37,314 bases of DNA. It comes from an uncultured Bacteroidales bacterium. Lineage in GTDB: Bacteria; Bacteroidota; Bacteroidia; Bacteroidales; UBA4417. Under the pieces are notes generated by a model that was given only the letters and a program-made list of their open reading frames with translations, was not told where the DNA came from and ran no database searches. A program made the translations under genes and the position numbers. Location: NCBI GenBank assembly GCA_903913645.1, contig CAIWMA010000260.1, forward strand, positions 1-37,314, read 5' to 3'. Below are positions 15,100 to 23,360 of this stretch, one piece after another; within the stretch, counting starts at the first letter, position 1, and each line of letters begins with the position of its first letter.

Positions 15100-15705
15100 C
15101 TACGATTTACGCATAATATTATAAAGCAACTCCCGCGCCCTGAACAATCGCACTTTAACAGTGCCTTCCGGAAGTTCAAGTTGTTGTGCAATTTCCTCGC
15201 ACGATAGTTCATTAAAATAGTGCAACTTAATAATATCCTTATACTTAGGATGAAGCGTATCCACAATTTCACGTAAGAGGCTTGTCTCCTGCCGGGTGAT
15301 CATAAGTTGTTCAGGGCTTGGCAATTGATTAGCCAGTTCGTGTGCAGCTATTCCAATACCGGCTTCCTGCTGATTCACCATGGTATCATTATCCTTCTTA
15401 TTCCGTCGCAGGTGATCGATGCAATTATTTTTAGCAATGCGATAAAGCCAGGTACTAAAAGCAAAATCAGAAGTGTACTGATCGAGTTTACTGAAAGCTT
15501 TGTTGAATGCTTCCATGGTTAGATCTTCCGCATCTCCTGGCTGGCTTGTCATTTTCAGCATTCGCGAATAAACCTTCTCGAAATATTCATCCATCAGTTG
15601 CGCATAAGCAGCCCGGTTACCCGACTCCAAAATCAGCTTAACCAAACGGAAATCACGATCGGACTTGCTTTTACAATCGCTGCTATCTGCTTTGACCTCT
15701 AACAT
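15100..15705 (-). CDS. RNA polymerase ECF-type sigma factor
   Basis: The 201-residue product has sigma region 2 (GDAEDLTMEAFNKAF, FSTWLYRIAKNNCIDHLRR, about residues 55-100) and region 4 with a helix-turn-helix (LSCEEIAQQLELPEGTVKVR, about residues 166-185), separated by a linker. This is the sigma-70 family, extracytoplasmic-function type. No anti-sigma gene or extracytoplasmic sensor sits beside it; the next gene upstream is a glycosyltransferase on the same strand, 81 bases away. Its targets are unknown. Confidence 0.93.
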   Translation of the reverse strand: MLEVKADSSDCKSKSDRDFRLVKLILESGNRAAYAQLMDEYFEKVYSRMLKMTSQPGDAEDLTMEAFNKAFSKLDQYTSDFAFSTWLYRIAKNNCIDHLRRNKKDNDTMVNQQEAGIGIAAHELANQLPSPEQLMITRQETSLLREIVDTLHPKYKDIIKLHYFNELSCEEIAQQLELPEGTVKVRLFRARELLYNIMRKS

Positions 15706-15786
15706 GAAAATTTATACTATAATTATTGAGAATTAATATAGTAATAACCAAATAGTAATAATTTTGTTGTTAGGAACCCAAAATGA

Positions 15787-16923
15787 TTATCTCCATTTTA
15801 CGGGTTTGTTAAACATATTAGCAACAGCCAGGAACGGACTCACCAGCATCAGGAATAGTTCAAACAAGGGAACGAGTAATAAAAATCCCTTTTCAGAAAG
15901 CTTCTTCATTACTTTGCCTGTAATCAGCAACTGGCTGAACAGGCGTAAAACTACAATTCCAATAACTACATACGGCTGGAACCACAAAACAAGTAATACT
16001 ATTGCTGAAGCCCAGAACATTACCTGGCTAATTGCAAACAATCCAAGCGCCACTTTATGTGTTGATTTATAATATCCGCCTGTCATAAGATGCCTGCGTT
16101 TCTGCCTGAGCCATTCCGCCAATGTTGATTTGGGAGCGCTTACCGTATGAGTTTCCTGCTGAATCTCAATACGTGTATTTTTTGCAGTTGCGGCCTTATT
16201 TATAAATAAATCATCATCACCCGACTGAATCCGGTAGTGTGAAATAAATCCATTTTGTTTGTAGAACAACGATTTGCGATAAGCCATATTCCTGCCAACT
16301 CCCATGTAAGGCATGCCTGCACGGGCAAAGCCAAGGTAATTCATCGCGACCCGGGTCGTATCAAACCGGATCAACAGGTTGAGCAACGATCCCGACTTGT
16401 CGTAAGCGCCATAACCAAGAACTATTTCGGTTTCTTCGGTAAAGTTAGCTGCCATACGGCGAATCCATTGATTACTGCTAGGCTTACAATCGGCATCAGT
16501 AAACAGAAGAACTTCGTAACTTGCTGATTTTATTCCGATAGAAAGTGGAAATTTCTTCCCGGTGAAGAAATTGAGATCCTGCGAAACATTAACTATTTTC
16601 AGGTTTTTATATATGTCAGCCAAATCACGCAGCAGGTAATTAGTTTCATCTTCCGAACCATGGTTAACAACCACAACTTCGAAAGTGGAGTAATCCTGGC
16701 TCAACAATAAAGGGAGATTTTCCTGAAGGTTATAATATTCATCGCGTGCACATACAATGACCGAAACCGGCTGATCGGAACGTACAAACTCATTTTTCTG
16801 TTTAAAAAAGGCAACTTTCCCATAGATCACCCAATAGTAGATCAACTGCACAATGGTAGCCAATGCCAGCAAAATTAGGGTAATAAATAACAGTGGATCC
16901 TTTGCGTAAATTTCCTGAATCAT
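15787..16923 (-). CDS. Membrane glycosyltransferase, family GT2
   Basis: The 378-residue product has one N-terminal membrane segment (about residues 10-35), a GT-A domain and about three C-terminal membrane segments (about residues 290-370). The GT-A domain shows VSVIVCARDE, the metal-binding DAD (residues 143-145 in LLFTDADCK), an acidic SGDDDLF motif and QKRRH, a variant of the QxxRW motif of processive or polyprenyl-linked enzymes. It would transfer a sugar at the inner membrane, perhaps to a lipid or polysaccharide. It is divergent from tgt, with a 240-base shared upstream region that holds no other gene. Confidence 0.9.
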   Translation of the reverse strand: MIQEIYAKDPLLFITLILLALATIVQLIYYWVIYGKVAFFKQKNEFVRSDQPVSVIVCARDEYYNLQENLPLLLSQDYSTFEVVVVNHGSEDETNYLLRDLADIYKNLKIVNVSQDLNFFTGKKFPLSIGIKSASYEVLLFTDADCKPSSNQWIRRMAANFTEETEIVLGYGAYDKSGSLLNLLIRFDTTRVAMNYLGFARAGMPYMGVGRNMAYRKSLFYKQNGFISHYRIQSGDDDLFINKAATAKNTRIEIQQETHTVSAPKSTLAEWLRQKRRHLMTGGYYKSTHKVALGLFAISQVMFWASAIVLLVLWFQPYVVIGIVVLRLFSQLLITGKVMKKLSEKGFLLLVPLFELFLMLVSPFLAVANMFNKPVKWR

Positions 16924-17163
16924 CTAATACAATTAATTGGACTAACAAAAGTATTACTCTGAAATGAATTATGATCTATCTTTGGGAAAAAGTTTATAAC
17001 AGCTACAACATCATATAAAATATTGTTTTACTGACAGATAACTTTTATTAAAATTCTTTTGTTAATCAATACTTTGTGGGGTACCCCGATTTTTATAGCA
17101 GTTCGACTGTTGTCGGAAAGGTTTTCACACTGTTTTTTTGTTTACTGACTTACTGAAATACGA

Positions 17164-18294
17164 ATGCAATTCGAATTAAAAATTACTGATCCGCAAAGTG
17201 CAGCACGAAGAGGAACTATAACTACCGCGCATGGTGTAATTGAAACTCCTGCTTTTATGCCTGTAGGCACCGCTGGTGCTGTGAAAGCAGTTCATATGCG
17301 CGAAGTTAAAGATGATATCAAAGCGCAGATTATCCTGGGTAACACCTATCATTTATACCTCCGCCCTGGTCTTGACATACTTTCCAAAGCCGGTGGTTTG
17401 CACAAATTTAACGGATGGAGCGGACCAATACTTACCGATAGCGGTGGATACCAGGTTTATTCGCTTACCGAACGCCGCAAACTCAATGATAATGGTGTAG
17501 TTTTCAATTCCCATATCGATGGTTCAAAACACCTTTTCACGCCTGAATACGTAATGGATATTCAACGGGTTATTGGTGCCGATATTATAATGGCATTTGA
17601 TGAATGTACACCCTGGCCTTGCGAATACGATTATGCCAGCAAATCACTCGATCTTACACATCGGTGGCTATGCCGCTGCATGACCCGGTTTAAAGAAACC
17701 GACCCGCATTATGGGTATGAGCAATCACTATTTCCGATCGTGCAGGGAAGCACATTCCGCGATCTGAGAATAAAATCAGCTGAAGAAATTTCAAGGCACA
17801 ATGCAGATGGGAATGCGATTGGCGGCCTTTCGGTAGGTGAACCCGCCGAACAGATGTACGAAATCACAGAACTTGTTTGCGATATACTTCCTAAAGACAA
17901 ACCTCGTTACCTTATGGGAGTAGGAACACCGAGTAATATTCTCGAGAATATTGCTCTGGGAATTGATATGTTCGATTGCGTAATGCCAACGCGAAACGGA
18001 CGTAACGGCCAGTTGTTCACCAGCAAAGGCACTATCAACCTTCGGAATGAAAAATGGAAGGATGATTTTTCGCCACTTGACGCAGAAGGCACCTCTTTTG
18101 TAGACCACGAATACAGCCTGGCATACGTGAAACATTTGTTTAAAGCGGGTGAAATGCTCGGGCCCATGATTGCCAGTATTCATAACCTTGCATTTTACCA
18201 GTGGTTGGTGCGTGAAGCCCGCAGGCATATTGAAGAAGGTGATTTCACTAGCTGGAAATCAATTATGGTTAAACAATTAGCTGTTAGATTATAA
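17164..18294 (+). CDS. tgt: tRNA-guanine transglycosylase (Tgt), zinc cysteines replaced
   Basis: The 376-residue enzyme exchanges guanine-34 for the queuosine precursor in tRNAs with GUN anticodons. Catalytic Asp92 (LTDSGGYQVYS) and nucleophile Asp271 (DMFDCVMPTRNGRNG) are both present, as are GGLSVGEP and YLMGVGTP. The canonical zinc site is CxCxxC followed 26 residues later by His. Here the three Cys positions read Gly309, Ser311 and Asp314 (DAEGTSFVD), while the last ligand, His340 in SIHNL, is kept at the correct distance. I recall the same TSFVD sequence in other Bacteroidota Tgt proteins, so this is probably lineage-wide and not a damaged gene. It precedes an LptF/LptG permease. Confidence 0.95.
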   Translation: MQFELKITDPQSAARRGTITTAHGVIETPAFMPVGTAGAVKAVHMREVKDDIKAQIILGNTYHLYLRPGLDILSKAGGLHKFNGWSGPILTDSGGYQVYSLTERRKLNDNGVVFNSHIDGSKHLFTPEYVMDIQRVIGADIIMAFDECTPWPCEYDYASKSLDLTHRWLCRCMTRFKETDPHYGYEQSLFPIVQGSTFRDLRIKSAEEISRHNADGNAIGGLSVGEPAEQMYEITELVCDILPKDKPRYLMGVGTPSNILENIALGIDMFDCVMPTRNGRNGQLFTSKGTINLRNEKWKDDFSPLDAEGTSFVDHEYSLAYVKHLFKAGEMLGPMIASIHNLAFYQWLVREARRHIEEGDFTSWKSIMVKQLAVRL

Positions 18295-18355
18295 TGAAAA
18301 TCAATGATTAATAGCTTCCGCAAAACCAGAATGTCGCAGCTATTAATCACTTTCG

Positions 18356-18363
18356 TACTTTTG
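18356..18363 (+). promoter_or_regulatory. Bacteroidota -7 promoter element (TACTTTTG)
   Basis: Exact match to TAnnTTTG in the 128-base gap between tgt and the LptF/LptG gene, 59 bases before its GTG start. The permease may therefore have its own promoter. Confidence 0.5.
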
Positions 18364-18422
18364 AACTCCGAAATCGGGTTCAGGAACCCGGCAAAACAAA
18401 CCAATAAATACTGCCACAAGAA

Positions 18423-19508
18423 GTGCTAGGACTAAAAAAAATTGACATTTACATTATCCGCAAGTTCCTGGGGACGTATTTCTATTCCATCCTTTTGCTT
18501 ACGGTTATTATCATTATTTTCGATATCTCAGAAAAAATAGATGATTTTATTGAAAAAGATGCACCGCTGAAAGCCATTATTTTTCAGTACTACTTCAATT
18601 TTATCCCCTATTTTGTGAACATGTTCAGTTCGCTGTTCACTTTTATTGCGGTGGTTTACTTTACTTCGCGAATGGCATCCAACACCGAAATTGTAGCTAT
18701 ACTGAATGCCGGCATCAGTTTCTGGCGTTTTTTATTACCCTACCTGATTTCAGGGATTTTCCTTTCGGTGCTCTCTTTCGGCCTTATGAATTATGTGATT
18801 CCATATACAAACCGGGATTTGCGGGCCTTCGAAAAGCGGTATATCAAAAACCCCTTTAAATCGAACGAAATGAATATGCACATGCAACTGGAACCCGGAA
18901 CGTATGTGTACCTTGAAAATTTTAACAGTACTGCAAAAATCGGCTATAGATTTAGTCTTGAAAAATTCGACAGCACCGGTCTCAAACTAAAGCTTAAAGC
19001 TGAATCGATAACATGGGACAGCATTCAGAACCGCTGGAAAATGACAAATTATATGATCCGCAGATTCAGACCACAAGGTGAAACCATTTACCAGGGAAAG
19101 GAAACTGATACCGTGATGGCTTTTACACCCGCAGATTTTATGGTTGATATTGAGAATGCCAAAACAATGACATACAACCAGTTAAATAAGTTTATTACGC
19201 AGGAAGAAATGCGGGGTAGTACGTTAACCGGGCAATTCAGCCTCGAAAAGTACAAACGTCTTACTTTCCCGTTTGCAAACCTGGTACTTACATTTATCGG
19301 AGTAGCGCTTTCGAGCCGAAAAGTAAGAGGAGGAATTGGGATGCACCTGGGGTTGGGTATAGGCATTGCCTTCACCTTCATTCTTTTGCTCCAGATTTCT
19401 TCGGTATTTGCAATTTTTGGCAACCTTCCTGCCTGGATCGCATTATGGATTCCAAACATTATTTACTCTATAGTTGCAATCATTCTTCTAAGGCTGGCTC
19501 CCAAGTAA
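18423..19508 (+). CDS. LptF/LptG family permease (YjgP/YjgQ)
   Basis: The 361-residue protein has three membrane segments near the N-terminus (about residues 15-37, 55-80 and 98-122), a periplasmic domain rich in beta strands (about residues 140-275) and three at the C-terminus. This is the layout of LptF and LptG, the membrane parts of the ABC transporter that extracts lipopolysaccharide. The helix start DIYIIRKFLGTYFYSILL and loop SNTEIVAILNAGIS are family hallmarks. In Bacteroidota a tgt-permease pair is common. The start is GTG. The last 21 bases overlap ispE on the other strand. Confidence 0.92.
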   Translation: MLGLKKIDIYIIRKFLGTYFYSILLLTVIIIIFDISEKIDDFIEKDAPLKAIIFQYYFNFIPYFVNMFSSLFTFIAVVYFTSRMASNTEIVAILNAGISFWRFLLPYLISGIFLSVLSFGLMNYVIPYTNRDLRAFEKRYIKNPFKSNEMNMHMQLEPGTYVYLENFNSTAKIGYRFSLEKFDSTGLKLKLKAESITWDSIQNRWKMTNYMIRRFRPQGETIYQGKETDTVMAFTPADFMVDIENAKTMTYNQLNKFITQEEMRGSTLTGQFSLEKYKRLTFPFANLVLTFIGVALSSRKVRGGIGMHLGLGIGIAFTFILLLQISSVFAIFGNLPAWIALWIPNIIYSIVAIILLRLAPK

Positions 19509-20309
19509 CGATTGAAAGACTTCGCAACCCGGGAAATCCAATTGTACGGGATTCTCTGAAAATAGCCCGAACACTGAGGAACCACTTCCACTCATAGCAG
19601 CATAAACTGCATGATGACGATACATTATATTTTTTATATCCTGTATTTCGGGATAAAGATCAAAAACGGTATTTTCAAAATCGTTGTGCAATTCGCGTTT
19701 CCAATCCTCCAAAGGGATATTTGTAATTTCATCGATTGAATTTTCCCTGAAAAGAGGCTTTGTCCCTAAAAATGCTGCCGCAGTGCTGACATGAACAGCA
19801 GGCTTCACAATTACAATGTAATAACCATCAAGGTTTAGAGAAACAGGTTTCAGGAATTCGCCTCGCCCGGTTGAAAGTGCAGGTATATCTTCAATAAAAA
19901 AGGAACAATCCATTCCGAGCTGAACAGCCAAAAACCGTAGGGTTTCATTATCCAGGTTCAGGCTAAACATGGTATTCAGCATCCGTAATGTGAATGAAGC
20001 ATCAGACGATCCGCCTCCAAGCCCGGCACCTGCCGGAATAACTTTATGCAGATGAATAGAAACCGGCGGAATTGAGTATTTATCAGCCATTAAACGCCAG
20101 GCTTTGTAGCACAGGTTATTTTCAAGCGGTGAATTAATCTGGATTCCCGTAATTGTCAATGTCGTTTCAGGGCCGTTAGCAGGAATTATTTCCAGGATAT
20201 CGCACCAGGGAACCGGCATCATTACCGTCTGGATATTATGATAACCATCCGGACGGCGCTGCGTGACCCAAAGGCCAAGATTTATTTTACAGTTTGGAAA
20301 AGTGATCAC
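19488..20309 (-). CDS. ispE: 4-diphosphocytidyl-2-C-methyl-D-erythritol kinase (IspE)
   Basis: The 273-residue GHMP kinase phosphorylates CDP-methylerythritol in the non-mevalonate isoprenoid pathway. Family motifs are FPNCKINLGLWV with Lys8, RRPDGYHNIQTVMMPV, the ATP-binding PAGAGLGGGSSDAS (residues 92-105), the catalytic Asp134 in LGMDCSFF, and MSGSGSSVFGLF near the end. The start appears to be GTG at 20309. The 3' end overlaps the LptF/LptG gene by 21 bases on the opposite strand, so the two transcripts must run into each other. Confidence 0.96.
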   Translation of the reverse strand: MITFPNCKINLGLWVTQRRPDGYHNIQTVMMPVPWCDILEIIPANGPETTLTITGIQINSPLENNLCYKAWRLMADKYSIPPVSIHLHKVIPAGAGLGGGSSDASFTLRMLNTMFSLNLDNETLRFLAVQLGMDCSFFIEDIPALSTGRGEFLKPVSLNLDGYYIVIVKPAVHVSTAAAFLGTKPLFRENSIDEITNIPLEDWKRELHNDFENTVFDLYPEIQDIKNIMYRHHAVYAAMSGSGSSVFGLFSENPVQLDFPGCEVFQSLLGSQP

Positions 20310-20466
20310 TTTTTATAAGGGTTAAGGCTTTAGGGATTGAGTATTAGTGGAGCTCCGAATTAAAATGTTTAACAATATTTTACCTAGTATATTCCTGAAC
20401 ATTTGAATACTTGAGCATTTGAACCTTAAACATCATTTTTTGAACTATTAACTATTTAACAATCAC

Positions 20467-22374
20467 CTATTTCCCCAGGAAAGCTCTCATATTCTCAATA
20501 TTCTGTTTATGGTATAAATCCTTTCCATCCGAAGTATACAGGAAATCAATAAGTTGCTTGTAATGCCCTGTAATTTTTCCGCGCACCATTTTCATAGTTG
20601 AATTCACCATATGGTTTTCTTCGGTAAAAGGGGTCGGCAGTATTCCAATGGCTGCAGGAAGCCAGCGGTGAGGGAACATGTGGCCGTAATGGCCATGTTT
20701 CCTGTATTGATTCAGTTCATGACCTATACAATGTATGGCTTCGTGAATGCCGGCATCGGTAGCCGGATCAAGTCCTTTGTGCTGTAGATGTTTCAGCAAT
20801 GCAGCTTTTTCAGGTACAATTAGTACAATGGTGTATGGATTCTGGTTGTTGAACAGCATGGATTGAGAAATGTAATGGCTTTGGCTTATGTAGGCTTCTT
20901 CGATGCTTTCGGGACTGAATTTTTCGCCATCATCGGCAATCAGCAGGCTTTTAAAACGGCCCAGCACATAAAGGAAATCATCTTTATCCATATAACCCAG
21001 GTCGCCGGTATACAGCCAACCACCACGAAGCGACTGGGCAGTGGCTTCAGGATTGTTCCAGTACCCAAGCATTACATTTTCGCCTTGTATTACAATTTCA
21101 CCATGTTCGCCGACAGGAAGTTCATTGCCTTTTTCATCACAAATTTTAAGCAGCATATTTTTCACCAGGTAACCTGATGAGCCAAACTTATGCTTTGCCA
21201 GTGAATTTGATGAGATTATAGGCGAAGCTTCTGTAAGCCCATATCCCTGGAACATGGGCATTCCAATGGCATAAAAAAACCGCTGAAACTCTATATCCAG
21301 CAATGCACCACCGCCAATAAAAAAATCAAGCCGGCTACCAAATCCTTCCCGGATTTTGCTGAAAAGAATCTTATCGTATAGTTTCATCAAAGGTTTATAA
21401 AGGAATGTCAGGCCACGGCCTTTGTTCCAGCCATCTCCATTGTATTGATAGGATATGCTCATCGCATTTTTGAACAGCGTTTTCACAAGAAATCCCTTAT
21501 CATTGATTCCTTTTTCTATGTTCTTTTTAAAATTGGATGCCAAGGCCGGCACGCTCAACAATAGGCTTGGCTTGATTTCTTTAATGTTGATTGGAATATT
21601 CTTCAGTGTTTCCATACCTGTTCTTCCTACCTGAACCGAAGCCAGTGAAGCTCCTTTTCCCATCATGCTGTATATTCCGCCTGTATGAGCAAAGCAATGA
21701 TCCCACGGAAGAATCAGCAAGGTAGTATAGCTCTGGGGAATATCCATAAGCGTGTATGCCTGGTAAACATTGGCAATGTAATTATTATGCGAAAGAACAA
21801 TACCTTTAGGATCGGCCGTAGTGCCTGAGGTATAGCAAATATTGGCCGGATCATTAGGCTGAACCAATTCGCATGCCTTCTGAAATTCGGCTGGAGAAGT
21901 TGACAAAAACTCTTTCCCCCTGGTAAGCAATGCATGGTATGTAAGTTCAGTTTCATCAGCGGCATCACCATCCAACAGAATCAGCATTTTTAACTCGGGT
22001 AATGATGATTTAATATCCCGGATCTTTTTAACCTGGTTTCCTGAAACTATTGCCATAGTTGTGCCGGCATGTGAAAGCCGGTAGCGGATTTCGTCGGGTT
22101 CGTTAAGTTTTACCGACAATGGAATATTGATTGCACCGATATACAACATCCCGACTTCACTAATTACCCAGGCATTCCGACCTTCAGAAAGCAGTGCAAT
22201 CCGGTCGCCTCGTTGTACTCCCAGGCTTAGCAAACCAGCCGCAAACTGCAAAACTAACTCCTTGACCTGCAAATAAGTCGTGCTCTGGTATTCTGTTCCT
22301 GTTTTCTCCAACAAATAAACATTATCAGGGAACTTTTTTACATTTTCTTCGAAAAATCCGGGAATGGTCTGCAT
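20467..22374 (-). CDS. Long-chain acyl-CoA ligase, AMP-dependent (FadD-like)
   Basis: The 635-residue protein has the ANL-superfamily motifs: phosphate loop ICYTSGTTADPKGIVLSH (about residues 179-196), the adenine-binding GYGLTEASP, GWLYTGDLGYMDKDDFLYVLGR around the hinge, and a C-terminal MKMVRGKI with the catalytic lysine. Length and sequence fit long-chain fatty-acid-CoA ligases that activate fatty acids through acyl-AMP to acyl-CoA. It is probably peripheral to the inner membrane. Upstream at 22394-22401 is an exact -7 element on its strand. It lies next to a NAD(P)-binding protein and near GH3, another acyl-adenylating enzyme. Confidence 0.93.
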   Translation of the reverse strand: MQTIPGFFEENVKKFPDNVYLLEKTGTEYQSTTYLQVKELVLQFAAGLLSLGVQRGDRIALLSEGRNAWVISEVGMLYIGAINIPLSVKLNEPDEIRYRLSHAGTTMAIVSGNQVKKIRDIKSSLPELKMLILLDGDAADETELTYHALLTRGKEFLSTSPAEFQKACELVQPNDPANICYTSGTTADPKGIVLSHNNYIANVYQAYTLMDIPQSYTTLLILPWDHCFAHTGGIYSMMGKGASLASVQVGRTGMETLKNIPINIKEIKPSLLLSVPALASNFKKNIEKGINDKGFLVKTLFKNAMSISYQYNGDGWNKGRGLTFLYKPLMKLYDKILFSKIREGFGSRLDFFIGGGALLDIEFQRFFYAIGMPMFQGYGLTEASPIISSNSLAKHKFGSSGYLVKNMLLKICDEKGNELPVGEHGEIVIQGENVMLGYWNNPEATAQSLRGGWLYTGDLGYMDKDDFLYVLGRFKSLLIADDGEKFSPESIEEAYISQSHYISQSMLFNNQNPYTIVLIVPEKAALLKHLQHKGLDPATDAGIHEAIHCIGHELNQYRKHGHYGHMFPHRWLPAAIGILPTPFTEENHMVNSTMKMVRGKITGHYKQLIDFLYTSDGKDLYHKQNIENMRAFLGK

Positions 22375-22393
22375 AGGAGTTGGTTTTATGATT

Positions 22394-22401
22394 CAAATGT
22401 A
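22394..22401 (-). promoter_or_regulatory. Bacteroidota -7 promoter element (TACATTTG) for the acyl-CoA ligase
   Basis: The - strand reads TACATTTG, an exact TAnnTTTG match, 19 bases upstream of the ligase ATG. Confidence 0.58.
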
Positions 22402-22462
22402 GTGCAATATTTATTTAATTACAAAATCCTTCTGTTTAGTATTTTCTGAAATCCATCAACAA

Positions 22463-23119
22463 TTACATTTGCTGCATCTCCCCCGATTCAAAAATTGCAA
22501 ACCCTTTCAATTCCTTCTTTGCAGACTTAATCATTGCTTTTGCTACCACATCGGCATGAATTCCTTTGTATTTCAATAATGGACCGGCAAAAAGAAAACC
22601 CAAAGTTCCCATTACTGCCTGAGCAATTTTTTCACCTCCTCGTTTTTCTTTCCGGACGCCCATAAGTAAAGATGGCCTGAAAATACCTGTCTGTAGAATA
22701 TTTAGCTGACCGACAGCTGTTTCCATTTCACCTTTCACACGGTTGTAGAAAATCCCCGATTTTGAGTTAGCCCCCATTGCACTTACAATAAGCAAGCGTT
22801 GCACACCATTTGAGGCACACCATTTTGCAAGATTTACCACGTAAGTAAAATCGACTTTGTAAAACGCATCCTGCGAACCGGCAGTTTTAATAGTGGTGCC
22901 AAGTGCACAGAAAACATCATCAACCTGAATATCCAGCTTCAATGATTCAATAAAATCGAAATCAAGTGGTTGCTGAATTAGCTTCGGATGCATGGTATCA
23001 ATTAATTTTCGGGTGATAGTTACTATTTTTTCGTATTGATCATCAGCCAACAAATGGGTAAGGAGGCTGCTTCCAACAAGCCCGGAGGCACCTGCAATAA
23101 GAGCGTTGCGTTTTTCCAT
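22463..23119 (-). CDS. NAD(P)-binding oxidoreductase (HTATIP2/TIP30-like SDR)
   Basis: The 218-residue protein has an N-terminal Rossmann motif GASGLVGSSLL (residues 9-19), DVFCALGTTIKTAGS, an active-site-like YNRVKGEMETAV and FRPSLLMGVR. These features match the atypical SDR group that includes HTATIP2/TIP30 and bacterial YbjT-like proteins. The substrate is unknown. It is on the same strand as the acyl-CoA ligase, 88 bases upstream of it, but the ligase has its own promoter candidate. It diverges from the GH3 gene with a 241-base gap. Confidence 0.88.
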   Translation of the reverse strand: MEKRNALIAGASGLVGSSLLTHLLADDQYEKIVTITRKLIDTMHPKLIQQPLDFDFIESLKLDIQVDDVFCALGTTIKTAGSQDAFYKVDFTYVVNLAKWCASNGVQRLLIVSAMGANSKSGIFYNRVKGEMETAVGQLNILQTGIFRPSLLMGVRKEKRGGEKIAQAVMGTLGFLFAGPLLKYKGIHADVVAKAMIKSAKKELKGFAIFESGEMQQM

Positions 23120-23322
23120 GGTATTGCTTTTTGAGGAATAAAGGTAGTTGAATTATGAGATATGCGTTACTAATTACCGATTAAATCACCAATGAATAAA
23201 ATGATTTATCCATTGGCCTTATTATGCGTGCTTGTTGTTTCATGATTTATGGTATCTATGGCCAAAACCTGTTTGTGGAAAACTCCAAAATGCGAAGCCT
23301 GAAAACAGGTCTGATTATTGTG

Positions 23323-23330
23323 TAACTTTG
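23323..23330 (+). promoter_or_regulatory. Bacteroidota -7 promoter element (TAACTTTG) for the GH3 gene
   Basis: Exact TAnnTTTG match, 30 bases upstream of the GH3 ATG. Confidence 0.58.
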
Positions 23331-23360
23331 AAAAATAGAAACTTTTGACCCTATAATCTT

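Noticed and set aside
16924-17163. Possible riboswitch or small RNA upstream of tgt (for example preQ1 type)
   Set aside because: I could not find a convincing aptamer pseudoknot pattern or expression platform in this 240-base divergent region.
18085-18102. Tgt as a degraded pseudogene because of missing zinc cysteines
   Set aside because: Length, catalytic residues and reading frame are intact, and the substituted sequence appears typical of the phylum.
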